From Flexivirga alba (GTDB lineage Bacteria; Actinomycetota; Actinomycetes; Actinomycetales; Dermatophilaceae), in NCBI RefSeq assembly GCF_042661025.1, contig NZ_JBHSWH010000001.1:2914001-2978000 (forward strand): a stretch of 64,000 nucleotides of DNA. Reading direction: 5' to 3'. Positions 1 through 9,461 of this stretch are shown here, piece by piece (positions within the stretch are counted from its first letter, which is position 1; each line of letters opens with the position of its first letter). The notes beneath the pieces were generated by a model, which saw nothing but the letters and a program-made list of their open reading frames with translations, searched no databases and was not told the DNA's origin. The translations under genes were made by a program, and so were the position numbers.

Positions 1-282
1 GACGTCAGCCTCGTCATCGTCCAGCATCGACGCGGATCCACTCGGCGGCATACGCCATTGACTGGGTAGGCCCGCGAGTGGCGTGGGCTCCGGCGTCGCG
101 CTCTCGACGTCGTCGTCCTCATCGGCACCGGCATCGGTATCGGTATCGGTATCGGTCGAAGGGGCGGGCGTCACGGCCTCGTCCCAGTCCGCCTCCTGGG
201 GCTCCAATTGCGCGACGATCTCGGCAAACCGGCGATCGATGTCGGTCTGCTCCTCCGGCTCCTCGCGGCCCTCGAGGCTCAT
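1..282 (-). CDS. N-terminus of acidic actinobacterial hypothetical protein (cut by window edge)
   Basis: Open from an ATG at 282 to the window start, so only the first 94 codons are visible. The product begins MSLEGREEPEEQTDIDRRFAEI, is rich in Asp, Glu, Pro and Thr, and contains a TDTDTDTD stretch. The DIDRRFAEIVAQL start followed by an acidic/proline region resembles a family of small actinobacterial proteins with C-terminal membrane helices, but that half is outside the window, so the match is tentative. It starts 10 bases after the esterase stop on the same strand and is probably cotranscribed with it. No strong ribosome binding site is visible. Confidence 0.6.
   Translation of the reverse strand, partial: MSLEGREEPEEQTDIDRRFAEIVAQLEPQEADWDEAVTPAPSTDTDTDTDAGADEDDDVESATPEPTPLAGLPSQWRMPPSGSASMLDDDEADV
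133..156 (+). repeat. Hexanucleotide tandem repeat (ATCGGT x4)
   Basis: Four perfect copies of ATCGGT lie inside the acidic N-terminal gene, with a degenerate copy upstream. On the coding strand they encode alternating Thr-Asp. A gain or loss of units changes protein length but not frame. Confidence 0.85.
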
Positions 283-292
283 ACAGGCTCGA

Positions 293-1044
293 TCATGGCC
301 GCGAAGTCACCCGCTGGATGAACTGCATGATTTCATCCTCGATCAGAGCGGCATCGTTGTCGAGGGTGGCCACGTGATAGCTGTCGGTCAGCAGGATCTC
401 GGTCTTGTCCGTGCTGGACACTCGGGCCAGCAACAGCGCCGAGCACTCCGGTGGCACGACGTGATCGTCGGGGAGTGCAGCAGGAGGACTGGCTGGGTCA
501 CCTGCGGCAGGTCGCGTGTCACCTGCGCCCACATCTCGCGCTGCGACTGCAATGCGCGCAGCGGGGTGCGGTCGTAGGCGACCTCTCGGGCTCCGGGCTT
601 CTTGATGTCGTTGGCGATCGATGCGATCGACGGCACCACGTGCTGCAGCGCCGGCAGCGCCTTGAGTCGGATGTCGCGCATCGTGTAGGCCGGGTTGATC
701 AGCGCCAGGCCGTGTATGCCGTGGGGGTGGCTCTGCGCCGCGAGCGTCGCGAGCGTGCCGCCCATCGAGAGGCCGACCGCGACGATGCGATCGCAGCGCT
801 GCCGCAACTCGTCATACGCAGCATCGATCTCGGACCACCAGTCGGTCCAGCGCTTGGTGTTGAGCTCCTTCCACGTCGTACCGTGACCGGGCAGGCGGGG
901 CAGGCGCACGGTGTATCCCTCATCGGCGCACCGGCGGGCGATCGGCAGCATGCTCTGCGGGGTTCCGGTGAAGCCGTGGCAGACCAGCACACCGACGTCC
1001 GAACCGTCGTGAGCAAAGGGCTCGGCTCCAGGAAGGAGGTCCAT
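293..1044 (-). CDS. Alpha/beta hydrolase, carboxylesterase/monoacylglycerol-lipase type (frameshifted)
   Basis: Serine hydrolase of the Est30/monoacylglycerol lipase type, expected to cleave short acyl esters in the cytoplasm. The start ATG at 1044 follows AAAGGA at good distance. Seen in order: HGFTGTPQSM near residue 24 (oxyanion region), the nucleophile elbow GLSMGG, and, after a frame change, PDDHVVPP (acid) and DSYHVATLDND (His). The frame breaks at a GGGG run (470-473). One extra base restores HSPDDHVVPP exactly, and the catalytic Asp and His lie only in the second frame. The gene is therefore either dead or mis-sequenced; the latter is favoured because six other breaks in the window are alike. 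Downstream it runs into the acidic hypothetical gene. Confidence 0.8.
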
Positions 1045-1206
1045 GGTGATTCCTTTGCTGAGTCCGTTTCGAGGTGATCGTCCGGCAACATCCTTTCACC
1101 TCAGTCGTGGCGCGTGACGCCTGCCGTATCCTGCACGCGAACCCGGTGACTCCATTCGGTTGCAGGTGCGAGCGATGGGAACCAGCCCCGGTGAGAAGGA
1201 GATGCA

Positions 1207-2079
1207 GTGTTCTATTGGTTGCTGAAGTGGGTGCTGCTGGGCCCATTGCTCAAGGGCGTCTTCCGCCCGACGGTCGAGGGTGCCCAGCACGTCCCTGAGC
1301 GGGGACCGGTCATCCTGGCGAGCAACCACCTCTCGATCGCGGACTGGCTCTTCATGCCGCTGGTGATCCCGCGCCGCGTGACCTTCGTGGCCAAAGCCGA
1401 GTACTTCAACACGCCGGGCATCAAGGGTCGCCTGCAGAAGGCGTTCTTCTCCGGAGCCGGCCAGGTGCCGATCGACCGGAGCAGCGGCACGGCTGCCGCG
1501 GGCGCACTCGAGACCGGCCTGCGGATCCTGCGTGAGGGCGACATCTTCGGCATCTACCCCGAAGGGACCCGGTCGCCTGACGGTCGGCTCTTCAAGGGCA
1601 AGACCGGCCTTGCGCGGATAGCGTTGGAGTCCGGCGCACCGGTGATCCCGGTCGGTGTCATCGGCACCGACGTCATCGCACCACAGGGCAAGCTCTTCGG
1701 TCGGATCGTCCGACCGCACGTCCGCTTCGGTGAGCCGATCGATTTCTCCCGTTACGAGGGCATGGAGGACGACCGTTTCGTGCTCCGGTCGATCACCGAC
1801 GAGGTGATGTACGAAATCATGCTGCTCACCGGCCAGGAGTATGTCGACGTCTATGCCGCGTCGCTGAAGAAGGGCGGCCTGACGCAGAAGGCGAAAGAGA
1901 TCGGTGGTGGCGCGGCCGCGCTCGCGACTCAAGCCAAGGATCGACTGCAGCATCACAAGGACGAGAAGACCACCGATGGCGCACCGGTCGACGAGCCCGA
2001 CGAGACCGAGGCGCAGGCCGTGCCTGAGGACGGCGGCGACGAGAATCGCACCACCTCTACTTCTGATTCGGACCACTAG
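1207..2079 (+). CDS. plsC: 1-acyl-sn-glycerol-3-phosphate acyltransferase family protein
   Basis: Membrane-associated acyltransferase that puts a fatty acyl chain on lysophosphatidate during phospholipid synthesis. Motif I is NHLSIAD (N40-D46) with the HX4D catalytic pair, and motif III is YPEGTRSPDG (E119). The N-terminus is hydrophobic. The last 60 residues are charged, disordered and not part of the enzyme fold. The GTG start at 1207 is chosen because AAGGAG sits five bases upstream; the ATG at 1202 is out of frame and soon stops. The gene lies just before aroG, as Rv2182c lies near Rv2178c in M. tuberculosis. Substrate specificity cannot be read from sequence. Confidence 0.9.
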   Translation: MFYWLLKWVLLGPLLKGVFRPTVEGAQHVPERGPVILASNHLSIADWLFMPLVIPRRVTFVAKAEYFNTPGIKGRLQKAFFSGAGQVPIDRSSGTAAAGALETGLRILREGDIFGIYPEGTRSPDGRLFKGKTGLARIALESGAPVIPVGVIGTDVIAPQGKLFGRIVRPHVRFGEPIDFSRYEGMEDDRFVLRSITDEVMYEIMLLTGQEYVDVYAASLKKGGLTQKAKEIGGGAAALATQAKDRLQHHKDEKTTDGAPVDEPDETEAQAVPEDGGDENRTTSTSDSDH

Positions 2080-2114
2080 GCAATACCGGGCGCGGCATAC
2101 CCATATCGCGCCCG

Positions 2115-2120
2115 TACCCT
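2115..2120 (+). promoter_or_regulatory. -10 box of leaderless aroG promoter
   Basis: TACCCT lies six bases before the aroG GTG and there is no ribosome binding site, as expected for a leaderless transcript. Confidence 0.5.
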
Positions 2121-2126
2121 TGACCG

Positions 2127-3500
2127 GTGAGCACGACGACCCCAGACGCCTTTTCCACGCCCCGGCTGCTGACCGAGCAGATCGAGTGGCCGGCTCTGCC
2201 CGCACTGCAGCAGCCGCAGTGGCCGGACTCTGCCGAGGTCTATCGCGTCCGTGCCGAACTCGCCGCCGCGCCGCCGCTCGTCTTCGCCGGTGAGTGCGAC
2301 GTGTTGCGCTCGCGGCTTGCCGCTGCAGCGCTCGGCAACGCCTTCGTGCTGCAGGGTGGCGACTGCGCCGAGCGCTTCTCGGAGGCCACCGCGGACAACA
2401 TCCGGGACCGCGTCAAGACGATCCTGCAGATGGCGGCCGTGCTGACGTATGGCGCCAGCACCCCCGTCGTCAAGATCGGCCGGTTGGCCGGTCAGTACGC
2501 CAAGCCGCGCAGCAAGGACACCGAGACCCGCGGCGACGTGACGCTGCCGGCCTTCCGCGGCGACATCATCAACGACTTCGACTTCAACACGGAGTCACGC
2601 ACGCCCGATCCGCAGCGGCTACTGCGCGCCTACCACACGGCGGCGTCGACGCTGAACCTCGTACGCGCTTTCACCACAGGCGGTTTCGCCGACCTGCGGC
2701 AGGTCCACGAGTGGAACCGCGGCTTCATCGCCAACACGGCCTACTCGCGGTACGAGTCGATCGCCCGTGAGATCGACCAGGCGATGAAGTTCATGCTCGC
2801 GTGCGGTGTCGACTTCGAGTCGACACCGCTGTCCGGCGTGGAGTTCTTCGCCAGTCACGAAGCGCTGCTGCTGGACTACGAGCAGCCGCTGACGCGCATC
2901 GACTCCCGCACCGGCAACCCATACGCGGTGTCGGGACACTTCGTGTGGGTCGGGGAGCGGACTCGTCAGCTGGACAACGCCCACATCGATTTCGCGGCGC
3001 GCATCCACAACCCGATCGGTGTGAAGCTCGGCCCGTCGGCCGACCCGGACGAGGTCGTGTCGCTGATCGAGCACCTGGACCCGCAGCACGAACCCGGCCG
3101 GTTGACGTTCATCACCCGAATGGGCGCGGGCAACGTCCGCGACAAGCTGCCGGCGATCGTCCGCCGCGTCACCGAGACAGGTGCGAAGGTCGTCTGGATC
3201 TGCGACCCGATGCACGGCAACACCTTCGAGTCGTCCACCGGCTACAAGACCCGCGAGTTCGACGACATCATCGACGAGGTTCGTGGCTTCTTCGAGGTCC
3301 ACCGCGACCTCGGCACGGTGCCTGGCGGGCTGCACGTGGAGCTCACCGGCAACGACGTGACCGAGTGCCTCGGTGGCAGCGAGAAGATCCTGGACGCCGA
3401 CCTCGAGAAGCGTTACGAAACCGCCTGCGACCCGCGCCTGAACCACCAGCAGAGCCTGGAGCTGGCATTCCTCGTCGCAGAGATGCTCTCCCACCGCTGA
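2127..3500 (+). CDS. aroG: 3-deoxy-7-phosphoheptulonate synthase, class II
   Basis: First enzyme of the shikimate pathway: condenses phosphoenolpyruvate and erythrose 4-phosphate to DAHP. The full-length class II (plant/mycobacterial AroG) fold is present at 457 residues. Diagnostic segments are QGGDCAERF (metal-binding Cys), RMGAGNVRDKLP, WICDPMHGNT (metal-binding His) and HVELTGNDVTECLGG (metal-binding Glu). The GTG at 2127 has no Shine-Dalgarno but a TACCCT box six bases upstream, so translation is probably leaderless. It is the counterpart of Rv2178c. Feedback-regulatory surfaces were not assessed. Confidence 0.97.
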   Translation: MSTTTPDAFSTPRLLTEQIEWPALPALQQPQWPDSAEVYRVRAELAAAPPLVFAGECDVLRSRLAAAALGNAFVLQGGDCAERFSEATADNIRDRVKTILQMAAVLTYGASTPVVKIGRLAGQYAKPRSKDTETRGDVTLPAFRGDIINDFDFNTESRTPDPQRLLRAYHTAASTLNLVRAFTTGGFADLRQVHEWNRGFIANTAYSRYESIAREIDQAMKFMLACGVDFESTPLSGVEFFASHEALLLDYEQPLTRIDSRTGNPYAVSGHFVWVGERTRQLDNAHIDFAARIHNPIGVKLGPSADPDEVVSLIEHLDPQHEPGRLTFITRMGAGNVRDKLPAIVRRVTETGAKVVWICDPMHGNTFESSTGYKTREFDDIIDEVRGFFEVHRDLGTVPGGLHVELTGNDVTECLGGSEKILDADLEKRYETACDPRLNHQQSLELAFLVAEMLSHR

Positions 3501-3515
3501 TCCACCGCCAAGCCG

Positions 3516-5897
3516 TCATTCGGCATGGAGGGCGACGGTGTCGAGGGCGCGGACCTGCAGGTCCGCGGCGGCGGCGAAGGCAGCCATCGACTCGTCCAGC
3601 AGGCGGGCGTCGCGTAGCAGCAGCTGTGCGGGGGTGATCAGGTCGGCGTCCGAGCGTTGTGTCGCGATCGTGTCGAAGAGAGATGCCGAGCGGGTGTAGA
3701 CGTAGTCGCTCGTACGACGATCCTCGGTGAGACCTTCGGCGATGGCCCCTATCGATGCGGTGAAGTGATTGCGTGCGTCGTCGAGGGCCGCGACGTCGCC
3801 GCTCAGGTCGGTGCCCGTCCACTCGGTCGTCGCGGCATGCAGGCGGCCGCTTTCCTTCAACAGCATCCGGGCGCGGTGCACGGACGCATCGGCCGACGAA
3901 CGCAACCGGCGGTGTATGTCGCTGTTCGGCCCCGGCACGCCGCGCAAGGGCTTCAGCGAGGCGACCAGCGTCTGATGTGCCGCGTCGAGATCTCTTGCAG
4001 CAGAACGCAACTCGGAGTCGGTGCATCCTCCGGTCGCCCGCCGCAGCGCGCCGTCCGCAAGGGCTGCAACGGCTTGGACGTGCGCCCTGGCGGCGATGCG
4101 CACAACCTGCCACGACCGGATGGGCAGCACGAGGATGACCGTGAGAATCGCGATCGCGGCTCCGATGGCCGTCTCCTCCAGACGCAGTCGCAGGAGCGAA
4201 TCGGAGTATTCACCGAGTTGGACATAGAGCTGCGAGACCATCACCGTGATGCCGATGACCATGAAGGCGTAGCTGATCCGCATCAGATAGATGCCGAGGC
4301 CGACGGCGACGAGCACCGTGAGCACAGCGAGATCGGTGTGGTGACCGATGGCATGGGCGAGCAGTGAACCCACGAAGACACCGACGACGGTGCCCACGAC
4401 GCGCAGCAGACCCTTCCGGACCTGTTCGCCGGCGTTGTTGGCACCCATGAACGTCACGAACGCGGCGATGACCGCCCAGTAGAAACGACGGTCGGACAGG
4501 ACGCTGCCGACCAGGATCGCACCCGTGACCGCGACCCCGAGCTGTATGGCGACTCGCACATTAGAAGCCAACCGGACCCTGTCGATCGCATGGGGCCCAC
4601 GCTCCGTCGACGCATCGGCACTGACCATCGTCGAGCCTGGCAGCCAGCCGCCGAACAGTTGGACGGAGGACGTGAAGTCGGTGTGGTCGTCGACTTCTTG
4701 CGTGTCGAAGGTTCGCTCGGCGATGTCGGCCCAGTCGAGCACGCTGGTCGCGAATCGGTGCAGGATCACCCGCCGGTTTCGCTCCTCGTCGCCGGCGGGC
4801 GGTCGAGCGGCATACTCACGCAGCTGCTCCAACATCCTGCTGGCGGTATGACGTGCCGTCTCCGGGTCGTGATGCCCGACCGCCATCAGGGAGGTGCGGA
4901 CCGACGCGCGGTAGCCCCGGCTGATGCCGGACTGCCCCAATGTCGCGGCGAACCTCGCCATGTTGCTGAGCGCTTGCTCGGCGTCGAAGACGACTTGGTG
5001 AAGATGACGTGCCGACGTTCCCTCCGGGAGCGCGGTGGGGGCGGTCAGCGCTGCGTCCACCATCAGGGCGGTCTCGTTGAGGTTGACCGTTCGCCGGCGC
5101 AGCCGTGCCGCGGCCCGGCGGTCGGTGGGGTCGTCCAAGACTTCCAGGGCGCTGTCGACGAGGGCCCGTGCTCGACTCGCGAAGGTCCGCCGGACCCGGC
5201 GCAAAGCTCGCCGCCGGCTGGGGTGGAACAACACCAGTTGCGCAACCGCCGCGACGAGGGCGCCGATTCCGACCTCCGGAGCGAGCCACTCGAGACTGGA
5301 GAAGGGCACCTGGGCGCCCAGGAAGAACCCCATGAAGTGCCCCATGAAGAGCAACTGGCCGACGAGGAAACCCCATGGACCGAAACGTCGGAGGTAGGCG
5401 CCGCCGGCGAGGATCACCGCGAGCAGGGTCAGCGCCAGCGGGCGGTCCTTGCCGGTCGCCAGTCCGATGGCCAGGCCGGCGATCATCGGAATCGGCATCA
5501 GCAGGATGGTGAGGTAGAGGCGGCCGACCGACGGAAGCATCGGCCCGAAGAAGGTCGCCATCAGGCAGATCATCGCGCCGACCATCATGCTCATCACCAG
5601 CATGGCGTGATTGCCGGCCGCAGCCTTGGCGGCCAGCTCGGTCGGCAATCCGGTCAGCGGTTGTTGCAGGGCGCCGGTGACGTTCACGAACATCCGCTCG
5701 GCCAAGAGCGCTGCCCCGATGCTGACGACCACCTGCATTGCCATCCGCAGCCGGTTGAGTCCGGGGTCGGCGGCGAGGAACCGGTCGAACCATTCGGCCG
5801 GGGTGCGGCGCGGCGCGAACTGTCGGGTGGGAGTCTTCGGGTTGCCGGACGTGGGTGTCTCGTCCGAGATGGCTGGCTGAGAGATGATTCCCGTCAT
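3516..5897 (-). CDS. FUSC family membrane protein (aromatic-acid-exporter-like)
   Basis: A 793-residue membrane protein with the two-fold layout of FUSC/YccS/AaeB proteins. A first block of about six hydrophobic helices spans residues ~50-210, followed by a soluble region. A second block spans ~440-600 (starting at LASNVRVAIQLGV and including DRRFYWAVIAAFVTFMG), then a long cytosolic tail. The family exports small aromatic acids or resembles such exporters, so a role beside aroG and carotenoid genes is plausible but unproven. The start ATG at 5897 lacks a clear ribosome binding site; a TAGGAT -10-like box lies about 45 bases upstream. Confidence 0.85.
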   Translation of the reverse strand: MTGIISQPAISDETPTSGNPKTPTRQFAPRRTPAEWFDRFLAADPGLNRLRMAMQVVVSIGAALLAERMFVNVTGALQQPLTGLPTELAAKAAAGNHAMLVMSMMVGAMICLMATFFGPMLPSVGRLYLTILLMPIPMIAGLAIGLATGKDRPLALTLLAVILAGGAYLRRFGPWGFLVGQLLFMGHFMGFFLGAQVPFSSLEWLAPEVGIGALVAAVAQLVLFHPSRRRALRRVRRTFASRARALVDSALEVLDDPTDRRAAARLRRRTVNLNETALMVDAALTAPTALPEGTSARHLHQVVFDAEQALSNMARFAATLGQSGISRGYRASVRTSLMAVGHHDPETARHTASRMLEQLREYAARPPAGDEERNRRVILHRFATSVLDWADIAERTFDTQEVDDHTDFTSSVQLFGGWLPGSTMVSADASTERGPHAIDRVRLASNVRVAIQLGVAVTGAILVGSVLSDRRFYWAVIAAFVTFMGANNAGEQVRKGLLRVVGTVVGVFVGSLLAHAIGHHTDLAVLTVLVAVGLGIYLMRISYAFMVIGITVMVSQLYVQLGEYSDSLLRLRLEETAIGAAIAILTVILVLPIRSWQVVRIAARAHVQAVAALADGALRRATGGCTDSELRSAARDLDAAHQTLVASLKPLRGVPGPNSDIHRRLRSSADASVHRARMLLKESGRLHAATTEWTGTDLSGDVAALDDARNHFTASIGAIAEGLTEDRRTSDYVYTRSASLFDTIATQRSDADLITPAQLLLRDARLLDESMAAFAAAADLQVRALDTVALHAE

Positions 5898-6005
5898 ACC
5901 GCGCGCAGGGAAAGAGTCCGGGTGATCACTTAGGCATCCTATCGGACGAGGCCTCCGTTTCCGGACCTGCTCCGTGTGACCTCGCAGACAGGGGACAGGG
6001 AGCGA

Positions 6006-7870
6006 TCAGACGACGTCGATGGTGATGGTGCTGCCCTTCGGTGCCTGGGTGTCGGCCTTGACCGACTGTCCCTGCACCTGGAAGAGGACCGGCACCAGCA
6101 GTGGGTAGTTGGTTTTGACCTGGAAGCCGAGGTCCTCGAGCTTGGTCTTCGCGGCGCCGGCACTCATGCCGACAACCTCGGGGACGCTAACCATGACCGG
6201 CCCCTCGGACACGACCAGCTGGATCTTGTCGCCTCGGTGGCCGACGCCGTTCGGCGGGTTCTGGCTGATCACGTCGCCGCTGGCAACGGTGTCGCTGTGC
6301 TGCGCCGCACCGAACGTCACCGTGAAGCCGGCGTCGGTGAGGGTCTGCTCCGCGTCCGCCTTGGGCCGACCGGTCACATCGGCGATGTCGATGGGCTGCT
6401 TGCCCTTGCTGATCACCAGGTCGACCTTGGTCCCGGGCTTCTGGGTGCTGCCGCCATCCGGGGCGACTTGAGCAACCTTGCCGCTGGCGGTCGTCTCGTC
6501 ATATGCGTGGGTGACCTTGCCGACCTTCAAGTGCGCGCTCGTGATCGCGGTGCGGGCGGCGGCTTCGGTCTGCCCGACCACCGACGGAACGGTGTAGCGC
6601 TCGGCGCCCTTGGAGACGGTCAGTGTCACCGTGGAGTTCTTCCGGGCGTCGTCGCCGGCACCGGGGGTCGCCGAGACGACCACCCCGCGGGCGACCTTCT
6701 CGGAGAAGACCTGGGTGACGCGGACGTGCAGCCCCGCATGTTGTATGGCGTCGACGGCGCGCCCCTGCTTCTTGCCTGCGACGGTCGGGACCGAGACCGT
6801 GCCCAACGGTCCGGCGGTGAAGGCCCACGCGCCGAGCCCGCCCGCGATCAGCAGAACGACGAGCAGGATCCCGGCGACCCAGGGCCAGCGCCGACGGCGG
6901 GTGCGGCCGATCGGCGGCGGACCGCCGCGACCGATGTGCTGTGTGGAGTCGGCATCCAGCGGGCCGGTCGCATGGTCGTCGGGACGGTCCAGCGGCTGGG
7001 TGCGCGGAGCTTGGTCGAGTGCGGCCGAACCGAGCCTGTCGCGGGTCAGGTGCAACTCGTGCAGCATCGCGCCGGCGTTGGCAGGTCGGTCGCCAGGGTT
7101 TTCGCGGTCGCTCGCATCACGAGATCGTCGACCGCCCGAGGCACCGTCGGCACCGCGTCGGACGGGAGCGGCATCGTGCCGTGGACGTGCTGGTAGGCAA
7201 CGTGGATGGGGGAGTCGCCCGGGAACGCCTTCTCACCGGTGAGCATCTCGAAGAGCAACAGGCCGGTGGCGTAGACGTCGCTTCGCTCGTCGGCCCGGCC
7301 GCTCTCGACCTGCTCCGGCGACAGATAGGCGGCGGTGCCCAGCAGCACGTCGCTGTCGCCTGTGAGGGTGTCCGTGGTGACCGCGCGGGCCAGCCCGAAG
7401 TCGGCGACCTTGACGCCGTGCGCGCCGAGCAGGACGTTCTCCGGTTTGACATCGCGGTGGACCAGCCCGGCCTGGTGTGCCGCGTCGAGGGCACGCAGGA
7501 TGCCTTCGGTGAAGTCCAGCGCCTGCCGCACCGGCAGCGGTGCATCGCGCCGGATCAGCTGCCGCAGGGTCTGCCCGCGGACCAGCTCCATGGCCAGGAA
7601 GACGTAGTCGTGGTCCGAGCCCTGGTCGGTCACCGCGACGACATTGGGGTGCGTCAGCCGGGCTGCCGAGCGGGCCTCGCGGCGGAAGCGCTGCACGAAG
7701 TCGGCGTCGCGGGCCAGATCGGGCCGCATGATCTTGAGCGCGACCTCCCGGTCAAGCCGCTCGTCGAGTGCGACGTAGACCGAACCCATTCCGCCGTCGG
7801 CGAGGTGTTCGCGGACGACGTATCGCTCGTCGATCGTGCGACCGACGAGCGATGGTGCGGAAATTGACAC
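6006..7870 (-). CDS. pknL: Stk1-type serine/threonine protein kinase with four PASTA repeats (frameshifted)
   Basis: Transmembrane sensor kinase. The N-terminal kinase domain shows the Gly loop (LADGGMGSVY), VALKIMRP (ATP-binding Lys), HRDVKPENVLLG (catalytic Asp), ADFGLAR and GTAAYLSPEQ. A basic juxtamembrane stretch and one helix (WPWVAGILLVVLLIAGG) follow, then four extracellular PASTA repeats that bind peptidoglycan fragments in known relatives. The frame breaks at TTTT (7099-7102). One more base restores ATAKNPGDRPANAGAMLHEL, the normal end of the kinase domain. The GTG at 7870 is preferred over the TTG at 7876 because a TAGACT box (7877-7882) lies six bases upstream, giving a leaderless start. 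Position next to the Rv2175c-like gene matches M. tuberculosis pknL, although from memory that protein lacks PASTA repeats. Confidence 0.88.
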
Positions 7871-7925
7871 ACTCAAAGTCTACGAACCTCGTGCTCCTGC
7901 GCCGGTCAGGTGACCTGGCGCGCCT

Positions 7926-8000
7926 GGAGGCTTATTCTGCGTTTGCGCTGCGAGTCGCAAGCTCCCTGCAACGCCAACGCATCTCAAGCTTCCTGTGCCT
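7926..8000 (+). repeat. Dispersed hairpin repeat, copy 1
   Basis: 74 bases from 7928 match 14527-14600 with only three differences. The element folds on itself: GGAGGCTT pairs with AAGCTTCC, then a 13-base inner arm pairs with 7968-7980. Copy 1 has two mismatches in the inner arm, whereas copy 2 is perfect. It lies between the transglycosylase stop and the pknL start, 3' of the former, so it may act as a terminator. Confidence 0.8.
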
Positions 8001-8031
8001 GATGAAAATAAGCTTCGCTGGGATGACTCTC

Positions 8032-8877
8032 TCAGAGACGCTCCATGAGGGCCTTGACGTTCCGTACGTACTGCCGGGTGTCGGCATACGGCCCGTGCTG
8101 CTTCACACCGGCGAGACCCTGGTAGTAGCCACCGATCGCCTGATCCAGGTTCGCGGCGTTGCTGGTCAGGTAGCGCAGGATCGCGACTCCGGCAGTGATG
8201 TTGTCCTGTGTGTCAATCAGGTCCAGGTGGCGACCGACCATTCCCGAGGCCCACTCACCGGACTGGGGCAGGACCTGCATCGTGCCGATCGCGTTGACCG
8301 GTGAGACCACGCGCTGGTTCCAGCCGGACTCCTGCCAGCTGATGCCGAGTGCGAGCCGGGGATTGACGCCATACCTGCGAGCGGTGTGTTCGATCATCGA
8401 CTTGGTCTGGGTGCGGCTCGGCACGGAGCGCTTTGCCAGAGCGTCCCTGGTCGCCCTGACCCTGGCCGATCCACGGGTCGCTTTCGAAGTCTTCTTCGCG
8501 GTCTTGTGCGCCGTCCTCTTGGGGTTGGCCTTCGTCGGCGCCGCGGCCTTGTGCGGTACCGCGTATAGCGGGATGCGCAGCACCGATCCGCTGAGTATGC
8601 GGTTCGGGTCGCCGATGCCGTTGGCCTTGATCAGTGCCGCGACGGAGACATGGTGGCGTGCGGCGATCCTTGTCAAGTTGTCGCCTCGTTGCACGCGGTA
8701 TGGCGAAGCGATCCGAGTGGCCTTCTTGGCGACGGCGGTGCTACGCCGTGGATGCAGCTTCGGTGATTTCGACTTCGCCCGCTTCGCGTGCTGGGACGCC
8801 TTCTTGGCGTGGGTGTCGGCCTTCGCGTGGATGGCGTGTACGGCAGCCGGGGGTGCGCCGGTGGTGAGCGGTGGCAT
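8032..8877 (-). CDS. LysM and SLT-domain lytic transglycosylase
   Basis: Predicted cell-wall enzyme. A Lys/Ala/His-rich N-terminal tail is followed by one LysM repeat at ~60-105 (YRVQRGDNLTRIAARHHVS), a second basic linker, and a lysozyme-like SLT domain. The SLT domain shows GISWQESGWN (catalytic Glu), NAIGTMQVLP and GGYYQGLAGV. The start ATG at 8877 follows AAGGAG. No signal peptide or membrane helix is visible, which is odd for a wall enzyme. There is no alternative start codon before the in-frame stop upstream, so export would need an unusual route or a sequence error upstream. It sits between pknL and the Rv2175c-like gene, and its neighbour kinase senses peptidoglycan. Confidence 0.85.
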   Translation of the reverse strand: MPPLTTGAPPAAVHAIHAKADTHAKKASQHAKRAKSKSPKLHPRRSTAVAKKATRIASPYRVQRGDNLTRIAARHHVSVAALIKANGIGDPNRILSGSVLRIPLYAVPHKAAAPTKANPKRTAHKTAKKTSKATRGSARVRATRDALAKRSVPSRTQTKSMIEHTARRYGVNPRLALGISWQESGWNQRVVSPVNAIGTMQVLPQSGEWASGMVGRHLDLIDTQDNITAGVAILRYLTSNAANLDQAIGGYYQGLAGVKQHGPYADTRQYVRNVKALMERL

Positions 8878-9072
8878 GGGTCTCCTTAGCCCGAGCGGAC
8901 GTTCTGGCAGTCCGGATGTGGCAGTTGGGACAGATGTGACTCGTTGTCAAACTAGCGGCTCACCTACGTCAGATGTCCGACCCACGCCGCAAGCGTGTCG
9001 AGACTCCCGACCGTGGTTACTACGGTTCGCCGGGTGCGAAGCGCCCCTTTCGATACGTGCTGGGGCGTTGCC

Positions 9073-9078
9073 TAGACT
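9073..9078 (+). promoter_or_regulatory. -10 box of leaderless Rv2175c-like gene
   Basis: TAGACT eight bases before the GTG start; no Shine-Dalgarno present. Confidence 0.5.
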
Positions 9079-9086
9079 CTGCTCTC

Positions 9087-9458
9087 GTGACTGATGCGAC
9101 GAGCGACCTGGAGACACTGGTCGGAGACTGGCTGTCGATCCCCGAATTCGGCGAGGCGCTGGGCCTGACCCAGCGCCAGGCGCGCCGGCTCGTCGACGAC
9201 AAGGTTGTCATCGCACACCGGGTCGGCCCCAACAAGGCGCTGTGCGTGCCGGCGGCCTTCGTCGAGGAGGACCACCTGCTGACTGCCCTCGAGGGCACCA
9301 TCACCGTGCTGTTGGATGCTCGGTTGTCGCAGGTCGAGGCCCTGGAGTGGTTGTTCACGGTCGACCCCACCCTGCCGGTCGAGGGTTCGCCGATCACGAT
9401 GCTGCAGGCGCACCGGAAGGCCGAGGTGCGCAAGCGCGCCTCGGAACTCGCGTTCTGA
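9087..9458 (+). CDS. Rv2175c-family DNA-binding protein
   Basis: Small regulator of 123 residues with an N-terminal winged-helix-type HTH (WLSIPEFGEALGLTQRQARRLVDD, about residues 15-38) and the C-terminal Rv2175c domain (GTITVLLDARLSQVEALEWLF). In M. tuberculosis the homologue is phosphorylated by PknL, which blocks DNA binding; the nearby pknL fits that link. A longer reading frame opens at 8973, but the GTG at 9087 has a TAGACT box eight bases upstream and matches the family start. It begins the rightward run that continues into crtYc and crtYd four bases later. Confidence 0.85.
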   Translation: MTDATSDLETLVGDWLSIPEFGEALGLTQRQARRLVDDKVVIAHRVGPNKALCVPAAFVEEDHLLTALEGTITVLLDARLSQVEALEWLFTVDPTLPVEGSPITMLQAHRKAEVRKRASELAF

Positions 9459-9461
9459 TCC

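Noticed and set aside
4590..5933. 447-codon open frame opposite the FUSC gene
   Set aside because: High-GC antisense shadow with no recognisable domain and Arg/Glu-rich filler; the minus-strand membrane protein is clearly the real gene. Similar long shadows, for example at 25466-26698 and 18269-19786, were dropped for the same reason.
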